NCBI GenBank assembly: GCA_964612485.1
Contig: CAZTFF010000020.1
Location: 33,201-97,200 of the forward strand
Origin: JAFGNV01 sp964612485
GTDB taxonomy: Bacteria; Chloroflexota; Anaerolineae; 4572-78; J111
Length of the DNA stretch: 64,000 bases
Direction of reading: 5' to 3'
Part shown: positions 8,340 through 16,624 of the stretch, in pieces
Layout of the letters: each line of letters begins with the position of its first letter
Position numbering within the stretch: position 1 is the stretch's first letter
The notes under the pieces: generated by a model
The model's input: the letters and a program-made list of their open reading frames with translations, nothing else
Databases searched by the model: none
Told to the model about the DNA's origin: nothing
Translations under genes and position numbers: made by a program

Positions 8340-10547
8340 TTATTTTTCTTTTTCAGATTCTTCCTTTTCTTCACTTTTTGATTCTGACACCGGGTCCGGC
8401 TCTTTCTCGGCCACCGGTTCCGATTTGGATTCCGGGGGTCGGGTGGCATAGGGTTGAGGCGCGGGAGCAGGCGCATCATCACGCCGGCCCGTCACCAATT
8501 CCCAGCCCAGATACAATGGCGTCACCTGGGCCAGCAGAACCCAGATCATCAACACCACCAGCCCGGTTTTGGCCAAAGCCAGTTGGCTGTCCAGATTATT
8601 TTGCGTTTGGGTAATGGTGCCGTCCACATCGTCAATGAGGCCGATGTAGCGATCTACCAATACGGTGAATTCATCTACCTGGGTATTGATAGTGGACATA
8701 TCTTCAGAAAGCACCAAAATATCCCGGCTGATGGTTTGCAGGTTGGTATCGGAGTAAGACTCCAGCCCCCGAAGTTGGTCCGACACGTTTTTCAGCCGGT
8801 CGGCGGCCACCATAAACCCGCCAATTTGATCATTGAGCTGGCCCACATTATCAGCCAGAATCAGAATGTCCTGGCCGATCACCTCTAAATCGATGTCGGC
8901 GTAAGGCTCCAGTTTGCGCAGTTCGCTCGACAGGCTGGCCAGATTATCGGCGGCGGCCACAAACTGGTCAATCTGCCCGTCGATCTGGTTCACATCTTCG
9001 GAAAGGGCCGTCATATCCCGGCTGATGGCATCCAGATTGTTGTCCGATACAGATTCCAGCGCGCGGAGTTGGGTAGATACCGTTTCCAATTGATCAACCG
9101 CCACCATAAAGTCATCGATTTGAGAATTGATCTCGTTCACATCTTCAGCCAGGGTTAACATATCCCGGCTGACGGTATCCAGATTGTTATCAGATACTGT
9201 TTCCAGCGCTCTAAACTGGCCGGATAATCCTTCCAATTGTTCGAGCGTGACCAGCAGTTCTTCAATTTGTCCGTCGATGGCGTCCACGTCTCTGGACAGA
9301 TCCGTAACACCTTGATCAACCTCAACCAGATTGGTGTCTAAAACAGTATCCATGGCGCGCAGGCGGCCCGACAAATTTTCCAGGTTAGCAGTCAACAAAT
9401 CAGCCGATTGATCGGCCTGAAAACGATAGTTGCGGTCGATATACTCTAACTCATGCAGCAGGGCCAGGGTCACATTGACATTTTCCTCGGTGGCTTCAAA
9501 GACCGAGGGAACGCTGGTGTTCACCTGGTCGAGCGTGTTGGGCAGGTCCCGGCTGACAATTTGAGATACTTCGTCCAGGGCTTTATCGGTTTGGTTGATG
9601 GTTACGCTGGCCGAATCTAACGTAATTTGCACGTTGGCCAGCATATCCTGCGTGGCCTGGGCCACGGGGGAAAGGGTGGTGTTCACCTGATCAATCGTAT
9701 CCGGCACATCCCGGCTGGCAATCGTTACCACCTGATCAATGGCGGCATCGGTCTGATCCACGGTTGTACTGGTATTATTGAGTGTTTTTTCTACATTGCC
9801 CAGGAGCGCCTGCGTGCTTTTGACGGTGGGGGGAATGGCGGCATGCACCGCATCGATGCTGTCGGGTACATCCTGGCTGGCGATTTGCACAATCTGGTCC
9901 AGGGTTTGGTCCGCCTGGTCAACGGTACTGCCGGCGTCGGCCAAAGTTTTTTCGATATTGCCCAGGAACGAGTGGGCCGTTTCCGCCGTGGCGGGGATGG
10001 TGGCATGCACGGCGTCGATGTTATCGGGAACTTCTGTACTGGCGATGACCAGCACCTGGTTGATCAGCGGGCCGGTTTCATCGACCGTTGCGCCGGCATC
10101 GTTAAGTGTTTTCTCTATATTATCCAGGAAAAGCTGCGTGGTTTCCGCAGCGGGCGGAATGGTTTCGTGGATCGCGTCCAGGGCGTCGGGAACATCGCGG
10201 GACACAATCTGGAACGCCTGCTCCACCACCGCATCGGATTGTTCAACGGTTTCACTGGCATCGACAATGGTGGTTTCTACATTGTTCAGGCCGGTTTTCA
10301 CCGTTTGAACGGTTGTTTTGGTTTGAATCAGCGTATCCTTGGTGGTGCTCAGGCTGTCACCGGTCAGCGCCAGCGTATCTTTCACCGCCGCGCCCATGCC
10401 ATCGATTACCTGAATACCCGCTATTAACCCGACGATGGCCAGGATAACGCCCAAAACGCCAATAGCTAACAGCGCGAATCCGGCAATACGCCGGAACATA
10501 TTACTTCTTGGTGATGCGGGACTATTTTCAGATGTTGCCGTACTCAT
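8340..10547 (-). CDS. membrane-anchored coiled-coil protein of five 54-aa and five 49-aa repeats
   Basis: 735 residues; ATG 10547 sits behind a strong AAGGAGG. Order: transmembrane segment at about 20-46; five tandem 54-residue repeats at 82-351, with recurring NIEKTL, STVDQ, IASxDVPDxID and a Pro near the end of each; a 40-residue link; five tandem 49-residue repeats at 392-636, with recurring LRALESVSDNNL, ISRDMxxLxEDV and INxQID; a second transmembrane segment at about 660-682; and a charged tail rich in Pro, Glu and Lys. The heptad-like spacing suggests long coiled coils between two membrane anchors. The repeats are diverged at residue level, so this is not recent slippage. No enzymatic motif is seen; a structural or tethering role is inferred. 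Confidence 0.85.
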   Translation of the reverse strand: MSTATSENSPASPRSNMFRRIAGFALLAIGVLGVILAIVGLIAGIQVIDGMGAAVKDTLALTGDSLSTTKDTLIQTKTTVQTVKTGLNNVETTIVDASETVEQSDAVVEQAFQIVSRDVPDALDAIHETIPPAAETTQLFLDNIEKTLNDAGATVDETGPLINQVLVIASTEVPDNIDAVHATIPATAETAHSFLGNIEKTLADAGSTVDQADQTLDQIVQIASQDVPDSIDAVHAAIPPTVKSTQALLGNVEKTLNNTSTTVDQTDAAIDQVVTIASRDVPDTIDQVNTTLSPVAQATQDMLANVQITLDSASVTINQTDKALDEVSQIVSRDLPNTLDQVNTSVPSVFEATEENVNVTLALLHELEYIDRNYRFQADQSADLLTANLENLSGRLRAMDTVLDTNLVEVDQGVTDLSRDVDAIDGQIEELLVTLEQLEGLSGQFRALETVSDNNLDTVSRDMLTLAEDVNEINSQIDDFMVAVDQLETVSTQLRALESVSDNNLDAISRDMTALSEDVNQIDGQIDQFVAAADNLASLSSELRKLEPYADIDLEVIGQDILILADNVGQLNDQIGGFMVAADRLKNVSDQLRGLESYSDTNLQTISRDILVLSEDMSTINTQVDEFTVLVDRYIGLIDDVDGTITQTQNNLDSQLALAKTGLVVLMIWVLLAQVTPLYLGWELVTGRRDDAPAPAPQPYATRPPESKSEPVAEKEPDPVSESKSEEKEESEKEK
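8640..9374 (-). repeat. coding tandem repeat, 5 x 147 bp (49 aa)
   Basis: Second repeat block of the coiled-coil gene. Each unit starts with a form of LSxQLRxLE and ends with VAxDQLxx; all five units have exactly 49 residues. Confidence 0.85.
9495..10304 (-). repeat. coding tandem repeat, 5 x 162 bp (54 aa)
   Basis: First repeat block of the coiled-coil gene. Five units of exactly 54 residues share NIEKTL, TVDQxD, DVPDxIDxVH and a closing IPPxxE. Confidence 0.85.
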
Positions 10548-10572
10548 AATATACCTCCTTCAGTATATAATT

Positions 10573-10590
10573 CGGGGCGGCAGCGCCCCG
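10573..10590. terminator. GC hairpin between PRC-barrel and coiled-coil genes
   Basis: CGGGGCG and CGCCCCG form a perfect 7-bp stem with a GCAG loop. It lies downstream of the PRC-barrel gene and 26 bases upstream of the coiled-coil gene start. There is no U-run on the reverse strand, so termination is only a possibility. Confidence 0.4.
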
Positions 10591-10704
10591 GTCTCGCTGT
10601 CAAACGTAACGAGACAAACGTAATTAAAATAAGGTTATTTGAAACAATCTACATGAGCCCCTCCTTTTCATCGCAAACCCGATAACATTGTTTTTGATAC
10701 ATTT

Positions 10705-11478
10705 TTACTCCAGCCAATATTTGGGCCGGCCATAATAATCATAAAGCCTGACTTCGTACTCGCGGTTGATCGGCAGGCTGGGATCAAATTCGGGGCTGTT
10801 TTCGATGGTTTCCTTATGGAGATCGACCTGGACGTTGGCCCGCTGCCAGTCGAAGTTCTCAATCCATTGGGGTGCGATCAGTACTTTTTTGCCGGCCCAC
10901 CAGCTTTTGGTATCGATAATCAAATAGCGCACAATCCATACTTCGTCATCCACAATGAAATCTTCTACATGCCCAATTTCACCATCACGCGCCTGGATCT
11001 GATACCCCAACACTTCCCAAAAACTGCGCAGGTGAGGGTCTTCAATTTCTTCCTTCCCGGCAGGTGTTGTATCCTGATCTGATTCTTCGCCGGTGAGCAT
11101 CTCCTCGGCCATGGTGGTGGGCGGCATGGGCAGGTGATACACCCCGCCGGGCATCGTCCAGTAGAGCGGCCACTGGTAATGTTGAACCAATTCAATTTCC
11201 TCCTGCCGGGAAACGGGCTTGGCCAGATCAATATCCGGGCTGTTTTTGATCTGCTCCGTGGTTAAATCGACGGGAAAAGCCCGGGCTTCCCAATCCGGCT
11301 GGCCCAGCACCAAACGGTTGATCAACACCTGCCGGCCCGGCAGCCAGGTCCCGGTGTCGGCCACCAGATAGCGTATGGTCCATTCTTCATCATCAAAATA
11401 AATATCTGATACCTGGCCAATTTCACCATCACTGGCCTGAAGCGCATATCCTTTCAATTCCTTTAAACTTCGCAGCAT
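10705..11478 (-). CDS. double PRC-barrel protein (paralogue 1)
   Basis: 257 residues; ATG 11478 behind AAAGGA. Two homologous PRC barrels: residues about 5-85 (LKGYALQASDGEIGQVSDIYFDD) and about 155-235 (LGYQIQARDGEIGHVEDFIVDD). Each is followed by WxxRYLxxDTxxWxxGxxVLI and later by ENSPDIDLAKP or ENSPEFDPSLP. The linker contains HYQWPLYWTMPGG and the end is LYDYYGRPKYW. This layout matches the proteins at 14157 and 18557. Related double barrels are common in stress-type clusters of Deinococcus, cyanobacteria and Chloroflexota; the molecular role is not established. Confidence 0.85.
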   Translation of the reverse strand: MLRSLKELKGYALQASDGEIGQVSDIYFDDEEWTIRYLVADTGTWLPGRQVLINRLVLGQPDWEARAFPVDLTTEQIKNSPDIDLAKPVSRQEEIELVQHYQWPLYWTMPGGVYHLPMPPTTMAEEMLTGEESDQDTTPAGKEEIEDPHLRSFWEVLGYQIQARDGEIGHVEDFIVDDEVWIVRYLIIDTKSWWAGKKVLIAPQWIENFDWQRANVQVDLHKETIENSPEFDPSLPINREYEVRLYDYYGRPKYWLE

Positions 11479-11499
11479 ATTTTTATCCTTTCGTAATTG

Positions 11500-11600
11500 C
11501 TCAGGTTACATAGAGATGCGCAGAGAAAACACAGAGAAACGCGAAGTTTTAAATTTTATCGCTGTGAAACTCTGTATCTCCTCCGTGTAACTCTGGGGCC
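11500..11600. repeat. palindromic intergenic repeat of the CACAGAG type
   Basis: The stretch carries CAGAGAAAACACAGAGAAAC and, further on, CTGTGAAACTCTGTATCTCC and CGTGTAACTCTG, which are partial reverse complements. Similar short palindromic repeats are widespread in environmental bacterial genomes. It separates the PRC-barrel gene from the ABC permease gene. Confidence 0.5.
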
Positions 11601-11639
11601 TGAAAAAATACAATCTTCTATAATTTCCATATTCCCGGT

Positions 11640-13190
11640 TCAACCTCGCGTCATTAATCGATGAATGAGCAGGGAAGCAATCAGCAGAAAAGCCAGGCCA
11701 AAAGCAAATAGCCCGCCCAACAAGGTGGGGTCCGGCAGCCGGCCCCGCAGCATAATATCTTGCAGCAAAGCGATGCCATAGGTGGCGGGTAAAGCCCAGG
11801 AAAACGCCTCTACCGGCCAGGCCAGCATGCGCAAATTAATGAACGCCCCGGAAAAAAAGACGCTGGCCAGCAAAATCATCATGGAATACTGCACCGATTG
11901 ACTGGTGGTTTTGGCCAGCAGCGAAATAACAAAGCCAATGCCCGAAGCGGTAAAAATGAACACAACAACCACCAGCGCATAGGCCCCTAAGCTACCCAGG
12001 ATAGGCACATTTAATCCCCAATGGACCAATAGCGTTAAAATGACAGCCAGCAGCCCGGTAAAAGCAAAGTAGGCCAGGTATTTGCCCAGCAGCGTTTCTC
12101 CGGGCGAAAGCGGCGCAATGCGGAAAAGTTCAAACGTGCCGGCCTGGCGTTCGCGCACAATGGAAAGGGCGGCAAAGGTAATGGTAAGGTGTTGGACCAG
12201 TAAAATGATCACCGCCGGAACAAAATAATCAGATGTTTTTAGTTGGATCTGGGAAACGGCCTGGGTATCGCTGCGAAACGGGCTGATGAGCACATAGGGC
12301 GCAATTTTCAACAACTCCTGCATTTGCTCATCCAAATCTTCCAAATCTGCCTCTATCTTCTCTACCTGCCGGATGGTCGTGTCGTAATTACGGTCGGCTT
12401 CCTGGTCGAATTCGTCCAGGTTCTCGCTATTTTGACGGGTCTCGGAAAGTCTTTCCAACATGGTGGTGGTTTCTTCGTCATATTCCGTATCTAACGCCTC
12501 TTGAATGTTACTGAGCTGGCCGGCGGGCGCGCCCATCTCAGCCGCCACCTGATCCAGGTTATGCACCAGATCACGTTGATGTTCCCGCGCCGAGACCGTA
12601 TCCCCCCGCTCCAACGATTCCCGGAAGGCATCGGCGTTGAGGTGCGCCTCGCGCAATTCGTCTTGCACTTTGGAGATTTTCTCCTGGCTCATGCGGGTGA
12701 CAAAGCGCAAAATCCGGCGGTTGAGTTCCTCCACATAAACCCGGCCAAAAACATTCATATAATCCTTTTGCATCGGGTCAATCTCTCGATGGTAGAGGGT
12801 AAAGGTTGCCTGCCGGCCTTCCCGGATGGTTTCGTAAGCCCGCGTGGGAACAATAGCCACCACATCAACCTCTTCATTTTTTAATTTTTCCTGGGCTACT
12901 GCCGCGTCGGTGGTGACGCCGGCAAAAATCAGTTGAGGGCCTAAATCCTTCATATAAGATTCAACGTATTGGCGCATATGGCTGCCTTTTTCTACCACAA
13001 ACAAGGTCCGCAGTTTGGCCGGTTCGTTGGTAAAGCCCAGGCCAAATAATAATAAAATCAGAAACGGTCCCAGGATAAGGGTCAACACCAGCCACGGCTG
13101 GCGAATATCCTCAAATATCTCCTTTCGCACAAAAGATGACGTGCGAACAAAAAATTGGCGAACTTTATGCCGCATCGGATAGGTGTCCAT
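11640..13190 (-). CDS. ABC-2 type transporter permease with long soluble insert
   Basis: 516 residues. An N-terminal transmembrane segment (about 32-51, PWLVLTLILGPFLILLLFGLG) is followed by a roughly 270-residue extracytoplasmic region with a coiled-coil middle (SQEKISKVQDELREAHLNADAF and onward) and then by a five- to six-helix ABC-2 membrane domain from about residue 335, containing VRERQAGTFELFRIAPLSPGETLLGKYLAYF. This layout fits the YhgE/YbhR-type exporter permeases. The start overlaps the end of the ATPase gene by 26 bases, so the two make one exporter. The exported substrate is unknown. Confidence 0.85.
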   Translation of the reverse strand: MDTYPMRHKVRQFFVRTSSFVRKEIFEDIRQPWLVLTLILGPFLILLLFGLGFTNEPAKLRTLFVVEKGSHMRQYVESYMKDLGPQLIFAGVTTDAAVAQEKLKNEEVDVVAIVPTRAYETIREGRQATFTLYHREIDPMQKDYMNVFGRVYVEELNRRILRFVTRMSQEKISKVQDELREAHLNADAFRESLERGDTVSAREHQRDLVHNLDQVAAEMGAPAGQLSNIQEALDTEYDEETTTMLERLSETRQNSENLDEFDQEADRNYDTTIRQVEKIEADLEDLDEQMQELLKIAPYVLISPFRSDTQAVSQIQLKTSDYFVPAVIILLVQHLTITFAALSIVRERQAGTFELFRIAPLSPGETLLGKYLAYFAFTGLLAVILTLLVHWGLNVPILGSLGAYALVVVVFIFTASGIGFVISLLAKTTSQSVQYSMMILLASVFFSGAFINLRMLAWPVEAFSWALPATYGIALLQDIMLRGRLPDPTLLGGLFAFGLAFLLIASLLIHRLMTRG

Positions 13191-14121
13191 TCATAAATTG
13201 GATAAATACCTCGTCAAAGGGCGGCAAGTGCTCTTCGATAGATTTGATAACGAGTTGTCGATGACCGGCCCACGTTAATAATTCCGGGATGGCGGTATCG
13301 GCTTTATCTACCACCAGACGCAAGCCGCGATTTCCCCGGCGCGTAATTTTTTCTTGAACGAACGGTAACTGCTGCAAAGCTTGAATATCGGCATATTCTA
13401 AAGGCGACTCGGCTCGTAAATCGACCATTTCGCCGCCAAACGCCGCGCGTCGCAAATTTGAGGGCGTGTCTACCGCCAGTAACCGCCCCTGCGAAAGCAC
13501 GCCCACGTAATCGCAATAGGCGGCTTCGGCCACATATTGGGTGGTGATGAAAAACGTATGGTTATCCTGCTGCTGCCGCTCTCGGAAATAATCCCAAAAC
13601 TTACGGCGCAAAACCGGATCAACCCCCGCCGTCGGCTCATCCAGAAAAACAACCTGGGGATTATGAACCAATGTGGCCGCCAGACTCAGCCGCCGCCGCA
13701 TCCCACCGGAAATATTACGAACCAATTTTCGGCGGTGCGGATTTAATTCTACAAAATCCAGCAATTGGGCTATGTGCTGCTCATTGCCGGTAAGGCCGTA
13801 GATGGAAGCGACAAAATGAATATTCTCGGCCACGGTCAGCTCAGGATACAGCACAAACAATTGCGGCATGTAGCCAATCTGTTCCCGAATCGGGCGGGAA
13901 AACGCATCCGGCGAATGGCCCAATACCCTGGCTTCACCTAAATTTGGTTGATATAAACCTAACAGCAGCCGGGCTGTAGTTGTTTTACCCCCGCCGCTTG
14001 GCCCAATAAAACCAAAAATCTTTCCACGTGGAATTTTAAAGGTCACATCCTGCACCGCAATTTGCTGGCCAAAATATTTGGTTAGCCTGTTTGCTTCAAT
14101 AACAATATCGTTTTTGTTCAA
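13165..14121 (-). CDS. ABC transporter ATP-binding protein
   Basis: 318 residues from TTG 14121, chosen because GGAGGA lies just upstream; a TTG 7 codons earlier has none. Walker A is GPSGGGKTT (about 40-48), Q-loop QIGYMPQ, signature ISGGM (137-141), Walker B VVFLDEPTAG (about 157-166). The usual H-loop His is Gln (FITTQYVAEA), as in DrrA-type exporters. The C-terminal part carries the extra domain typical of DrrA-like ATPases. It energises the overlapping permease. Confidence 0.9.
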   Translation of the reverse strand: MNKNDIVIEANRLTKYFGQQIAVQDVTFKIPRGKIFGFIGPSGGGKTTTARLLLGLYQPNLGEARVLGHSPDAFSRPIREQIGYMPQLFVLYPELTVAENIHFVASIYGLTGNEQHIAQLLDFVELNPHRRKLVRNISGGMRRRLSLAATLVHNPQVVFLDEPTAGVDPVLRRKFWDYFRERQQQDNHTFFITTQYVAEAAYCDYVGVLSQGRLLAVDTPSNLRRAAFGGEMVDLRAESPLEYADIQALQQLPFVQEKITRRGNRGLRLVVDKADTAIPELLTWAGHRQLVIKSIEEHLPPFDEVFIQFMNGHLSDAA

Positions 14122-14156
14122 ATTTTTTCCTCCGGCGCTCAACTACCGGAACGGTC

Positions 14157-14876
14157 CTAAGAATCATCCTGCGGTTCCTCCTCTGCCTGGTTCAACGGTG
14201 TCGAAGGATCATATTCCGGGCTGTTTCTGATGGTATTCTGGGTCAGGTCAATGTTGACTTCCCGCGTAGCCCACGACATCTGTTCGATCCACGCCGGCGC
14301 TACAATGACCTTTCGGCCCGGCAGCCAGTTTCGCGTGTCTACCAGCAGGTAATTGATGTTCCAGTTCTCATCATCAATCAGAAAATCTTCCACATGGCCC
14401 ACCTCGCCGTCTCTGGCCCGGATTTGATAGCCTGATACTTCGTTGGTACTGCGCAGGTGGGTGGCCGCATCGGCTTGTTCTGTTTGACGTTCGAGTTCTT
14501 CCTGCTTCTGGGCAATACGGCGCGCGTCGCGGGCGGCCATCAGCCCGCCCGGCGACCAATAAATGGGCCATTGATAATACTCTAAAAGCCGCGATTCCTG
14601 CCGGCGGGAAATCGGCTGGGCGGTATCAATATCCGGGCTTTGTTCGACATCGGATCGGGAAAGGTTGATCGAAAATTGATATTGCTCCCAATCAAGCTGT
14701 TCTAAAGCATCGGGCGAGATCAACACCCTCCGATTTGACAGCCAATCGCCCGTCTGAACAACCATGTAGCGAAGAACCCAGTCTGTGTCATCAAAATAAA
14801 AATCTTGTATTTTACCTATCTCTCCATCCCGGGCTTGGACCGTATAATCGATTAAATCACTGGTATTTCGTAACAT
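14157..14876 (-). CDS. double PRC-barrel protein (paralogue 2)
   Basis: 239 residues from ATG 14876 (MLRNTSDLIDYTVQARDGEIGKIQDFYFDD), which has GGAGGAAGAA upstream and matches the starts of its paralogues; the open frame extends further 5' without support. Two barrels: about 8-85 and about 140-220 (VSGYQIRARDGEVGHVEDFLIDDENW). The linker contains EYYQWPIYWSPGG. The stop lies 35 bases before the ABC ATPase start, so it may be cotranscribed with the exporter. The C-terminus is acidic (NQAEEEPQDDS) and lacks the YDYYGRP end of the other two. Confidence 0.85.
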   Translation of the reverse strand: MLRNTSDLIDYTVQARDGEIGKIQDFYFDDTDWVLRYMVVQTGDWLSNRRVLISPDALEQLDWEQYQFSINLSRSDVEQSPDIDTAQPISRRQESRLLEYYQWPIYWSPGGLMAARDARRIAQKQEELERQTEQADAATHLRSTNEVSGYQIRARDGEVGHVEDFLIDDENWNINYLLVDTRNWLPGRKVIVAPAWIEQMSWATREVNIDLTQNTIRNSPEYDPSTPLNQAEEEPQDDS

Positions 14877-14905
14877 TAATTTTTCTTCCTCCTGATTATA
14901 CAAAG

Positions 14906-15229
14906 CTATGCCTGACCCTGGGCGCAATCCGTACATAATGTTGTGGTGGGCAAAATTTCCAGGCGTTCCACGTCGATGGTTTTGCCACAATTTTCGCACA
15001 CGCCGTAAGTTCCCGCTTCGACACGTCCCAACGCATCTTGCAAGTTGTCAATCTGTTCTACCAGGCGTTCTTTGCGGGCCAGATTCATCTCCCAGGTCTG
15101 CGTTCCGGCCCCGCCGGTTCCCAGCCCAAAATCCGGTTTATCTTCTAAAATCTCCTCTAATTGCGACAGGTCTTCTTCAGCCTGCTTTAAATCGGCTCTT
15201 AATTGTTGTTCTATTTGTGTTGTATTCAT
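14906..15229 (-). CDS. TraR/DksA C4-type zinc finger protein
   Basis: 107 residues. The N-terminal half is a coiled coil (LRADLKQAEEDLSQLEEILEDK and RKERLVEQIDNLQDALGRVEAG); the C-terminal half has four cysteines in CENC and CTDC with YGVCENCGKTIDVERLEILPTTTLC. DksA-family proteins enter the RNA polymerase secondary channel and tune transcription with ppGpp; short members like this may have other jobs. It sits 29 bases before the PRC-barrel gene start in the same direction, so the two could be coexpressed under stress. Confidence 0.88.
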   Translation of the reverse strand: MNTTQIEQQLRADLKQAEEDLSQLEEILEDKPDFGLGTGGAGTQTWEMNLARKERLVEQIDNLQDALGRVEAGTYGVCENCGKTIDVERLEILPTTTLCTDCAQGQA

Positions 15230-15366
15230 AAATATTATGACCTCCAGAGTAGTGAATATACAGAAACTGCTGCCAGGGTGCGATGATCTTGCATCTCAGG
15301 GGGTGCCGGCCCAACATTGGGCCGGGAAATAAGTGGATGAGGGGATATTTTATTGATGCAAGATGC

Positions 15367-15765
15367 TCAATCATCAATCCATACTGACGCGGAGGAATCA
15401 TTGCCATAATCCAGTTGGCTCAGAAACAAAACATCCTGTTCGACAGCCTTTACCAGATCCTGAGGGCTGGTGGCAATGCATTGCAGCGCGCGATAAATAT
15501 AAAGATTGTTATTGTGCAAACTCAATCCAATCACTTTTGTCTGCGGCACTTCCACCAAAAGACGCATGACGGTGGTTGAAGAGAGTTCCGGCGGGCCGTT
15601 GGTATCGATGATGACCACATCCGGTTGTTTCTCTTTGATTTGTTGGATACCTTCCTGCACATCGGTTTCCTGTCCGACAATATTGACCACGGTTTCCCGG
15701 CGCAACAGGTTTTCCAACCCCTGCCCAAACATTGAATGATTAGAAATAATAAAAACAGACGTCAT
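15367..15765 (-). CDS. stand-alone degenerate response-regulator receiver
   Basis: 132 residues; ATG 15765 behind GAGGAG. The fold pattern of NarL/LuxR-type receivers is visible: MTSVFIISNHSMFGQGLENLLRR, VVIIDTNGP with Asp54 as the phosphoacceptor position, and TKVIGLSLHNNNLYIYRAL. The acidic pair that binds Mg2+ is replaced by Ser8-Asn9, and the conserved Lys is not evident. No DNA-binding output domain follows. It is probably a protein-interaction module that does not follow ordinary phosphorylation control. Confidence 0.75.
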   Translation of the reverse strand: MTSVFIISNHSMFGQGLENLLRRETVVNIVGQETDVQEGIQQIKEKQPDVVIIDTNGPPELSSTTVMRLLVEVPQTKVIGLSLHNNNLYIYRALQCIATSPQDLVKAVEQDVLFLSQLDYGNDSSASVWIDD

Positions 15766-16179
15766 GGCTCTTTTACTCCTCTAAAAAACTTACCAGGCTC
15801 CCGCTCTACAACCTATTCGCCCTGGTTTGCCTGTTTTATTATTATATCGCTTTCTTACCCCTCCCGCCCATACTAAATCGGGCAATTTTTACCGGATAAA
15901 ACGAGTTATCTTTGTCTAACCCACCTGGTATTTATGGCCTCACTTTGTCGCCCAAGGGGATAACTTTTGCAGGAAAGAAACCTACCCACCTGGGCAAGCT
16001 CATGATCCAAATTTATCCATCAGAGTTATGAAAAAATAACTCTGCTCGTCTATTAAAAATCGCCTAGCTTAGTGTAGCCAATCAACCACAGAAATGATAC
16101 GCTATATTTAGATTATATATGGAGAACAGGTAACTAACCGAACGATACCTAAACGATAAACTAACGAAAGGGGTTCACC
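15766..16179. other. 414-base intergenic region between divergent genes
   Basis: It separates the reverse receiver gene and the forward CsbD-like gene. The middle (15904-16044) holds two copies of an ACCCACCTGG motif within competing stems, described separately. AT-rich sequence at about 16088-16120 (CTATATTTAGATTATATATGG) could hold a promoter for the forward gene. No ORF of note. Confidence 0.6.
15904..16044 (+). other. possible structured leader with alternative stems
   Basis: AGTTATC (15904-15910) can pair with GATAACT (15959-15965), enclosing TAACCCACCTGG and CCCAA. The overlapping GGATAA (15958-15963) can instead pair with TTATCC (16013-16018), enclosing TACCCACCTGGGC and CCAA. A 9-bp hairpin follows (16021-16029 with 16036-16044), whose AGTTAT could also pair with the same GATAACT. 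The forward gene starts 136 bases on. The motif recurs after pncB. Seen by eye only. Confidence 0.35.
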
Positions 16180-16521
16180 ATGGCAAAAGAAAATGTAACT
16201 GTCATTGAACGCGACAAACAGGAGATTCGCAGCATTGTGAAAGATCATTGGGACAAGTTTAATGAAGAAGATCTGAAAAAATTTGAGGCGATGCGAGACG
16301 AAATTATAGAGATTGTGCAGGAGCGCTACGGCTACGCTAAACAGCGCGCTGAAGAAGAGGTTGACCGCGCGCTCAGCGTCTCTAACGCCCGCATCGAAAC
16401 CTTTGCCCAGAGTCTACCGGGGGATATGGATCAGGCTCTGCTGCGGTATCCGTGGGTCACAATTACCACTGCCCTGGGTGTTGGCTTTATCATTGGATTT
16501 TTGCTCAGCCCGCGCCGCTAA
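16180..16521 (+). CDS. CsbD-like/DUF883-like stress protein with C-terminal anchor
   Basis: 113 residues; ATG 16180 behind AAAGGGG. Residues about 15-55 (VKDHWDKFNEEDLKKFEAMRD and IVQERYGYAKQRAEEEVDRA) match the pattern of CsbD general-stress proteins (W-x-K-hydrophobic, Arg-Asp, QERYG-x-A). The last 25 residues (YPWVTITTALGVGFIIGFLLSPRR) form a glycine-rich membrane anchor ending in Arg like DUF883/ElaB proteins. A short membrane-associated stress protein is the best reading; the two-part assignment is by pattern only. Confidence 0.7.
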   Translation: MAKENVTVIERDKQEIRSIVKDHWDKFNEEDLKKFEAMRDEIIEIVQERYGYAKQRAEEEVDRALSVSNARIETFAQSLPGDMDQALLRYPWVTITTALGVGFIIGFLLSPRR

Positions 16522-16624
16522 AAATCAATTAGCCAACATCTTGTAAATACCTACAGCCGGCAGCAAACCATTCGCGCACCGGCTGTTTATATCTCTCTGC
16601 CGGGCACGTAATTAAGGAGCAAAA

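Noticed and set aside
9495..10304. Regular 162-bp periodicity taken as a possible CRISPR or satellite
   Set aside because: The units are coding, diverged, in frame and without spacers; they are protein repeats.
13165..14121. Missing H-loop His in the ABC ATPase as a sign of inactivity
   Set aside because: Gln at this position in a TTQY context is normal for DrrA-type exporters.
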